A stretch of 64,000 nt of DNA from Acidisoma sp965199065 (lineage in GTDB: Bacteria; Pseudomonadota; Alphaproteobacteria; Acetobacterales; Acetobacteraceae): NCBI RefSeq assembly GCF_965199065.1, contig NZ_CBDAQN010000003.1, positions 1,612,001 to 1,676,000 of the forward strand, given 5' to 3'. The notes beneath the pieces are model-generated. The model made no database searches and was not told where the DNA came from. It saw only the letters and a list, made by a program, of their open reading frames with translations. The translations under genes were made by a program, and so were the position numbers. Of this stretch, positions 59,272-64,000 are shown one piece after another (position 1 is the stretch's first letter; the number at the start of each line of letters is the position of its first letter).

Positions 59272-59287
59272 CTTAAATGAATTTAAG
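59272..59287. promoter_or_regulatory. AT-rich inverted repeat upstream of mucR
   Basis: CTTAAAT-GA-ATTTAAG is a perfect 7+2+7 inverted repeat and also reads TTAA-N6-TTAA. It is 94 bp before the mucR start. MucR autoregulation at AT-rich sites is known in rhizobia and Brucella. The TTAA spacing is 1 bp shorter than the CtrA consensus TTAA-N7-TTAA. Confidence 0.45.
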
Positions 59288-59385
59288 TTTGCGGCTATTG
59301 CCGAACATCCCGATTAAGCATTCTTTTACATCTATCGCCGCAGTCGTTGCAACATGTCCGAAAAGCTAACAAGTAACGTAGGACC

Positions 59386-59646
59386 ATGACCGTAAATACT
59401 CAGCAGAAAGAGAGCCTTCTTGATGTCACGCGCGAGACCTGCCCGATGACTTTCGTGCGGACGCGGCTGGCATTGGAGCGCCTTTCCGCCGGTGATCTTC
59501 TTCGTGTTCTGGTCAAGGGCGATGAACCTCGCGACAGTGTCCCTCGCATGGCCGAGGCTCAGGGGCATACCGTACTGGCCAAAACCGCCAGCGTGGCCGA
59601 TCCCGCGATCCTCGAAATTCTGATCCGGCGTGGCGCTAGAGCGTAA
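59386..59646 (+). CDS. TusA/SirA-family sulfurtransferase-like protein
   Basis: 86 residues with Cys19 in ETCPMTFVRTRLALERL, the CPxx active-site region, and a C-terminal SVADPAILEILIRR. It probably relays sulfur. The partner is unknown. It lies divergent from mucR across a 208-bp AT-richer gap. Confidence 0.85.
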   Translation: MTVNTQQKESLLDVTRETCPMTFVRTRLALERLSAGDLLRVLVKGDEPRDSVPRMAEAQGHTVLAKTASVADPAILEILIRRGARA

Positions 59647-59700
59647 CCTCTTCAAGTCAAACGTGCTTCAGCGCTTTCAACAACTAGTCCGAGCCTGATC

Positions 59701-60825
59701 ATGGCGACATCCTCAGCCCGGTGGCGCGTCGCCATCGTGCTGCCGCCACGTGAAGGATTTGGGCCGCAGTCCGCCGGGGCGATCGCACTGCTGCAGGCGA
59801 GGCTCGGCCAGCCTGACCCGGCGCCGAATGCTCGCTTCGACCCGATAGTCATCGGCGCAAAGCAGCCGGGGCCACTGTTTTCGCAGCCGTTCCGAGCTGT
59901 AGGGATCAGGCGTTGGCGGCTGCGCTGGCCAAGAAGCGCGGACGCCCGTTACGCGGACGGCGTTCGTGATGTCCTCGTGGAACTCGAACCCGCGCTGATC
60001 GAAGTTCATAACAAGCCTGACGTCGCTCTGCGCCTCGCCCGCTGGTTCCCGCCTCGCCGCATCGCCTTGTTCTTGCACAATGATCCTCGGGGCATGCGGG
60101 GCGCCAAAAGCGCCCGGGCTCGCGCGGACCTGTCGGCGCGGCTCGGGCGGATCGTCTGCGTGTCGCGCTACATCGCCGGTTGCTGGACTGAAGGAGTGGC
60201 CGGGGCCGTGCCGCCCGACGTGCTGCCGAACTGCCTCGATCTTCCGGCGCTGCCGGATCAGGCGGCGCGCGAGAACGTGATCGTCTTCGCGGGCCGCATC
60301 GTGGCGGACAAGGGTGCGGACAGCTTCGTCATTGCCTGCGCCGACGCCCTGCCCGCGCTGCCGGGGTGGCGGGCGGTCATGATCGGGGCCGACCGCTTCC
60401 GCCCCGACAGCCCTGAGACCCCCTTTACCGAAAAGCTGAAGAGTGCGGCGGCTGCGGCCGGGATCGACCTCCCCGGCTACCGCGATCATGCGGGCGTCAT
60501 GGCGGCTCTGGGCGAGGCTGCCATTGCCGTCGTGCCCAGTCGCTGGCAAGAGCCCTTCGGGCTGACGGCGCTGGAGGCCATGGCAAGCGGCGCCGCGTTG
60601 ATCGCCAGCCGGCGCGGCGGGCTGGCGGAACTGACGGAAGGTGTGTCCGTGCCGATCGACCCTGAGGACACAGCGGGCATGGCGCGTGCGATCGTAGAAC
60701 TCGCGCGCGATCCGGCGGCCAGGGCGCGGCTGGCGGAGGCCGCCCGAGAACGCGCCCGCGCGTATGACGTGCCGGCCGCACGCCAACGACTTGACCAACT
60801 GAGGACGGAACTGCTGACGCCGTGA
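59701..60825 (+). CDS. group 1 glycosyltransferase (GT4)
   Basis: 374 residues. N-terminal domain with RWRVAIVLPPREGFGPQSAGAIAL, and C-terminal GT-B domain with VIVFAGRIVADKGAD and the donor-binding EPFGLTALEAMASGAALIASRRGG. It probably assembles LPS or another glycan. Its stop overlaps the start of the ligase gene. Confidence 0.9.
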   Translation: MATSSARWRVAIVLPPREGFGPQSAGAIALLQARLGQPDPAPNARFDPIVIGAKQPGPLFSQPFRAVGIRRWRLRWPRSADARYADGVRDVLVELEPALIEVHNKPDVALRLARWFPPRRIALFLHNDPRGMRGAKSARARADLSARLGRIVCVSRYIAGCWTEGVAGAVPPDVLPNCLDLPALPDQAARENVIVFAGRIVADKGADSFVIACADALPALPGWRAVMIGADRFRPDSPETPFTEKLKSAAAAAGIDLPGYRDHAGVMAALGEAAIAVVPSRWQEPFGLTALEAMASGAALIASRRGGLAELTEGVSVPIDPEDTAGMARAIVELARDPAARARLAEAARERARAYDVPAARQRLDQLRTELLTP

Positions 60826-62132
60826 TGCCGCTCAACCTGATTATCCAGCGCATTGCGCTCGTCGCGATGTTGCTGGTGACGCCCGCTCTCCTCAACGCGC
60901 GGGCTTTGGCCGATATCCTGTTTTCCGTCGTCGCGCTGCTGTTCCTGTTCGACTGCGCGCGCACCGGGCGCTGGCGCTGGCTGCGACAGGGCTGGGTGCC
61001 CTTCGCCGGCGCCTGGTGGATCTGGGAGATGATCTGCTCCCTGCCGCTGCCGCCGCCCTTCTACGGAAGCTGGCCATCCCTGCTGCAGGCCGTCGTCACG
61101 GTCCGTTATTTCGTCTTCGCGGCGGCGCTCGAGCACTGGCTGCTTCGTGAGGCACGCCCCCGCCTCTGGCTGCGCTGGGTGGTGCAGGCGGTGGCGGCCT
61201 ACATAGGCATCCAGTGCCTCTTCCAGTATGCGACGGGCCGCGACTTCTATGGCTTCGGCCGCTGGACGGATGGCGAATTGACAGGTCCGTTCTTCAAGCC
61301 GCGTGCGGGCCCCGAACTGGTCCGGATCCTCTTCCCTGCGCTGCTGCCGCCTGTGATGGCCCTCATCACTCAGAAAACCATCATTTATCGCGCAGCCGGC
61401 GTGGCGCTGGCGGCGCTCGGGATCGCGGTCATGGTGCTGATCGGTCAGCGCATGCCGGTGCTGCTGACCGGCCTGGGCCTGATCGTGTCGGCCCTGCTGC
61501 TGCCGCGGCTGCGTCTGGTCGCGTTCGCCGCAATCGTGGCAGGCGCCGTGGTGCTGGCGGCATCGCCTGTGATTTCGCCGCCGACCTATTACCGGCTCGT
61601 CGAGAAGTTCAGCATGCAGATGGAGAACTTCCGGATCAGCCCATACGGTCTCCTGCTGCGCCGGGCGGATGAGATCACCGAGCAGAACCCGGTCTTCGGC
61701 CGCGGGTTCAACGGCTTTCGCATCGGCTGCTCGGATCCTCGCTACTTCGTGGGCTGGACGCACAATCCCGGCGACAACGGGCTCGGCGCCAGCATCTGCA
61801 AGCAGCATCCGCACAACTTCTACACTCAGGCGAGTACGGATGGCGGCTATCCGGGCCTGATCCTGTTCTCGCTCATGGTGCTCGCCTGGCTTCGTGACAT
61901 GAGCCGTGGCCTGTGGCGGCAGCCCGATGCCGTGCGGGCCGGACTGTTCGTCGCGGCGCTGCTGCATCTCTGGCCTATCGCCTCGACCAGCGCCTTCACC
62001 AGCCTGCCCGTCAGCGGCTATTTCTTCGTCGTTCTGGGCTGGGGTCTGGCAGAGACGCGGTGGCGGCAGGTGCGGCCTGCATCCCGTTCCGTCGCCAGCC
62101 CCTCGCCCCTTGCCGCCACCGGACCTATATAG
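60822..62132 (+). CDS. O-antigen ligase/polymerase-like membrane protein
   Basis: 436 residues with about ten hydrophobic helices and a long periplasmic loop (~residues 265-340) containing GFRIGCSDPRYF and HPHNFYTQASTDGGYPG; the His-Asn motif in this loop is typical of WaaL-type ligases. It may ligate O-antigen or polymerise a glycan made with the preceding GT4. Start is GTG 60822 or ATG 60825. Confidence 0.82.
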   Translation: MMPLNLIIQRIALVAMLLVTPALLNARALADILFSVVALLFLFDCARTGRWRWLRQGWVPFAGAWWIWEMICSLPLPPPFYGSWPSLLQAVVTVRYFVFAAALEHWLLREARPRLWLRWVVQAVAAYIGIQCLFQYATGRDFYGFGRWTDGELTGPFFKPRAGPELVRILFPALLPPVMALITQKTIIYRAAGVALAALGIAVMVLIGQRMPVLLTGLGLIVSALLLPRLRLVAFAAIVAGAVVLAASPVISPPTYYRLVEKFSMQMENFRISPYGLLLRRADEITEQNPVFGRGFNGFRIGCSDPRYFVGWTHNPGDNGLGASICKQHPHNFYTQASTDGGYPGLILFSLMVLAWLRDMSRGLWRQPDAVRAGLFVAALLHLWPIASTSAFTSLPVSGYFFVVLGWGLAETRWRQVRPASRSVASPSPLAATGPI

Positions 62133-62168
62133 TTCTTCTCGATTTCCGTTCTGTCCGGAGTAGCCACC

Positions 62169-63167
62169 ATGCCCGATACCGTCGCCGAAGCCGCCGCCGC
62201 CGTGACGCAGGATCTTGTGCCCGTCACTGTCCTCACCGGCTACCTGGGCGCCGGCAAGACGACGTTGCTCAACCGCATCCTGACGGAGCAGCACGGCCGC
62301 AAGTATGCTGTCATCGTCAACGAGTTCGGAGAACTGGGCGTGGATAACGACCTCGTCGTCGATGCCGACGAAGAGGTCTTCGAAATGAACAACGGGTGCA
62401 TCTGCTGCACCGTACGCGGCGACCTCATTCGCATCGTCGCGGGCCTCATGAAGCGGCGGCAGAAGTTCGACGGGATCATCATCGAGACCACGGGCCTCGC
62501 CAATCCCGCCCCCGTCGCGCAGACGTTCTTCGTCGATGAGAGCCTCCGCTCGAAGGCCCGCCTGGATGCGATCGTTACCGTGGTCGACGCCAAAAACCTG
62601 CCCGCGCGCCTCGACGACAGCGCAGAGGCCGCGGCGCAGATCGCCTTCGCCGATGTCATCCTGCTCAACAAGGTGGATCTGGTGACGGCGGACGAGCTGG
62701 CGGCGGTCGAGGCAAGGGTTCGTGCCATCAATGCTTTGGCGCCGATCATCCGGTCCGAGCGGTCGCAGGTGGCGATCGAAGCCGTGCTGCACCGGAACGC
62801 CTTCGATCTTGGCCGCATCCTCGCGCTCGACCCCGACTTCCTGGAGTCGGACGAGCACGAGCATAACGAAGAGATCACGAGCATGAGCTTCACCGTCTCC
62901 CGGCCTATCGACCCGCAGAAGTTCAACAGCTGGATTGGGGCGTTGCTCAACGCGAAGGGCGCCGACCTGCTGCGGACCAAGGGCATCCTGGATTATGTCG
63001 GCGAAGATCGCCGCTACGCCTTCCAGGCGGTGCACATGATCGCCGACGGCGACTTCATCGGTCCGTGGAAGGAGGGCGAGCCCCGGCAAAGCCGCATCGT
63101 CTTCATCGGCCGCGAACTGAACCGCCCCGTGCTGCGGCGCGGCTTCGAATCCTGCCAGGCCGGCTGA
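62169..63167 (+). CDS. CobW/G3E-family GTPase
   Basis: 332 residues. Walker A GYLGAGKTT (24-32), metal site Cys77-x-Cys79-Cys80 (GCICC), IETTGLANPAPV, NKVDL (G4), and a C-terminal CobW domain. Members are metal chaperones or insertases for Zn or Co. The product shows a His/Glu stretch (DEHEHNEE) midway that is common in zinc-related members. The WD40 protein follows 10 bp downstream. Confidence 0.94.
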   Translation: MPDTVAEAAAAVTQDLVPVTVLTGYLGAGKTTLLNRILTEQHGRKYAVIVNEFGELGVDNDLVVDADEEVFEMNNGCICCTVRGDLIRIVAGLMKRRQKFDGIIIETTGLANPAPVAQTFFVDESLRSKARLDAIVTVVDAKNLPARLDDSAEAAAQIAFADVILLNKVDLVTADELAAVEARVRAINALAPIIRSERSQVAIEAVLHRNAFDLGRILALDPDFLESDEHEHNEEITSMSFTVSRPIDPQKFNSWIGALLNAKGADLLRTKGILDYVGEDRRYAFQAVHMIADGDFIGPWKEGEPRQSRIVFIGRELNRPVLRRGFESCQAG

Positions 63168-63177
63168 GCCGCGCGGG

Positions 63178-64000
63178 ATGTCGGGTCTGCAGGCCCCCCC
63201 ACGGGAGTCCGTGCTCGAGACGCGCGGGATCCACCGGTCGCTCGATGCCTTCGTGGTGCAGGCGGCGTTCGATCGCGGCGGGTCGTTCGCGGCCTTCGCG
63301 CTTGGCGACGGCACAGTGCGCTTTGCGCCCCTTGCCGGCCCGGACGATGAGTGGGCCAGCGTCACCGTGCACGATGGCGCAGTTCTCGGCATGGCCGCCG
63401 ATGCGCTCGAGGGCAGCATTGTCAGCGGCGGAGACGATGGCGACTACCGCCGCGTGAAGCCGGATGGCGAGGCCGTGACCCTTGCCGATCTGGGATCGAA
63501 ATGGGTCGAGCATGTCGTTACTTTCGCGCCTGGCCGCGGGCGGGACCGCGATCTGCCCGTCCTCGCCTGTTCTGCGGGCAAGCAGGTGCATCTTTTCGAC
63601 GGGTCGGGACGGCGGCTAAAGACGCTCGATCATCCTTCCACGGTCACTGGCATAAGCTTCGACAATCGGGGCAAGCGGCTGGCGGCCTCGCATTACAATG
63701 GCGCCAGCCTGTGGTTCGTCGCGTCCAAAACCGACACCCCGCGACGGCTGGAGTGGAAAGGGAGCCATATCGGCGTGGCGCTGCAGCCCGATGCCGAGGC
63801 GGTCGTGACGAGCATGCAGGAGAACGCACTCCACGGTTGGCGGGTCACCGATGGCCAGCACATGCGGATGAGCGGCTATCCGACGAAGCCGGAGTCGATC
63901 TCCTTCTCCCGTTCCGGCCGGTGGCTGGCCTCATCCGGGGCCGACACGATCGTGCTGTGGCCCTTCTTCGGAGGCGGCCCGATGGGGAAGCCACCGCTGG
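63178..64000 (+). CDS. WD40-repeat protein, 3' end outside window
   Basis: 274 codons are open to the window edge without a stop. The predicted beta-propeller has repeated patterns such as HDGAVLGMAADALEGSIVSGGDDGDY, WVEHVVTFAPGRG, HPSTVTGISFDNRGKRLAASHYNGASLW and SISFSRSGRWLASSGADTIVLWP. It starts 10 bp after the CobW-type gene, so co-function with the metal GTPase is likely. Such WD40-CobW neighbours are common in alphaproteobacteria. The propeller may be a scaffold. Confidence 0.85.
   Translation, partial: MSGLQAPPRESVLETRGIHRSLDAFVVQAAFDRGGSFAAFALGDGTVRFAPLAGPDDEWASVTVHDGAVLGMAADALEGSIVSGGDDGDYRRVKPDGEAVTLADLGSKWVEHVVTFAPGRGRDRDLPVLACSAGKQVHLFDGSGRRLKTLDHPSTVTGISFDNRGKRLAASHYNGASLWFVASKTDTPRRLEWKGSHIGVALQPDAEAVVTSMQENALHGWRVTDGQHMRMSGYPTKPESISFSRSGRWLASSGADTIVLWPFFGGGPMGKPPL

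Noticed and set aside
60486..63419. 977-codon minus-strand frame opposite the ligase and CobW genes
   Set aside because: High GC content creates long antisense frames. Low-complexity composition and overlap with three conserved plus-strand genes show it is a shadow.

Overview
The window is one GC-rich, gene-dense bacterial chromosome segment. Gene content points to an alphaproteobacterium: a hemE-hemH-hemJ-rho cluster facing a PpsR-type regulator, a ferrochelatase with a cysteine-rich tail, a Ros/MucR regulator, a Fur/Mur-type regulator, OlsB and the secY-adk-rpsM-rpsK-rpoA-rplQ order. Rhodospirillales, perhaps Acetobacteraceae, is my guess only. It rests partly on an AT-rich hairpin after rplQ that resembles intergenic elements I recall from that family. 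I see no rRNA, CRISPR array, phage or insertion sequence, and no clearly broken gene.

Regions: (1) 1-5.2 kb: 3' end of thrS, infC with a probable AUC start, a stand-alone allophanate hydrolase, infA-maf, and convergent ahcY with a structured leader that may be a divergent SAH riboswitch. (2) 5.4-13.4 kb: a three-domain LplT/PlsC/acyl-ACP synthetase fusion, an amidase downstream of rho, and an aldehyde dehydrogenase behind a perfect FNR/FixK-type box. (3) 13.5-18.5 kb: hemE-hemH-HAD-hemJ on the minus strand and ppsR plus an Rrf2 regulator on the plus strand. The gap between hemE and ppsR is the best candidate for the chromosomal replication origin. (4) 18.6-22.1 kb: three plus-strand genes of unassigned role (YdhS-like flavoprotein, FrsA/DHPON-hydrolase-like alpha/beta hydrolase, ProC-like reductase). 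(5) 22.1-29.6 kb: a sugar-acid locus on the minus strand, with a zinc dehydrogenase, an RbsA/B/C-type ABC importer, an L-fucose-dehydrogenase-like SDR and L-fuconate dehydratase, next to a divergent FadR-type regulator. It looks like non-phosphorylative L-fucose catabolism with some steps missing locally.

(6) 29.6-36.7 kb: accessory metabolism and envelope genes (OafA-type acyltransferase, D-aminopeptidase, enoyl-CoA hydratase, IlvD/Edd-family sugar-acid dehydratase, GT39 transferase). (7) 36.8-47.1 kb: folE, MOSC protein, a methyltransferase-glycosyltransferase fusion, large-type isocitrate dehydrogenase, and the run maeB-galU-phosphomannomutase-gamma-glutamylcyclotransferase. (8) 47.1-55.2 kb: tRNA-Leu(GAG), lipB, the secY-adk-rpsM-rpsK-rpoA-rplQ block ending in a clear terminator, then rarA and a RluA-family pseudouridine synthase. 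No spc-operon gene precedes secY. (9) 55.2-64 kb: sulfotransferase, mucR-fur-olsB-hydroxyacid dehydrogenase on the minus strand, a TusA-like protein, a GT4 transferase with an O-antigen-ligase-like protein, and a CobW/G3E GTPase followed by a WD40 protein that runs off the window.

Translation, transcription and haem genes form the core, with catabolic and surface-polysaccharide genes between them. The ribosomal/rpoA block is transcribed away from the proposed origin. Many neighbours overlap by 1-13 bp or are 0-20 bp apart, so most same-strand runs are probably operons.
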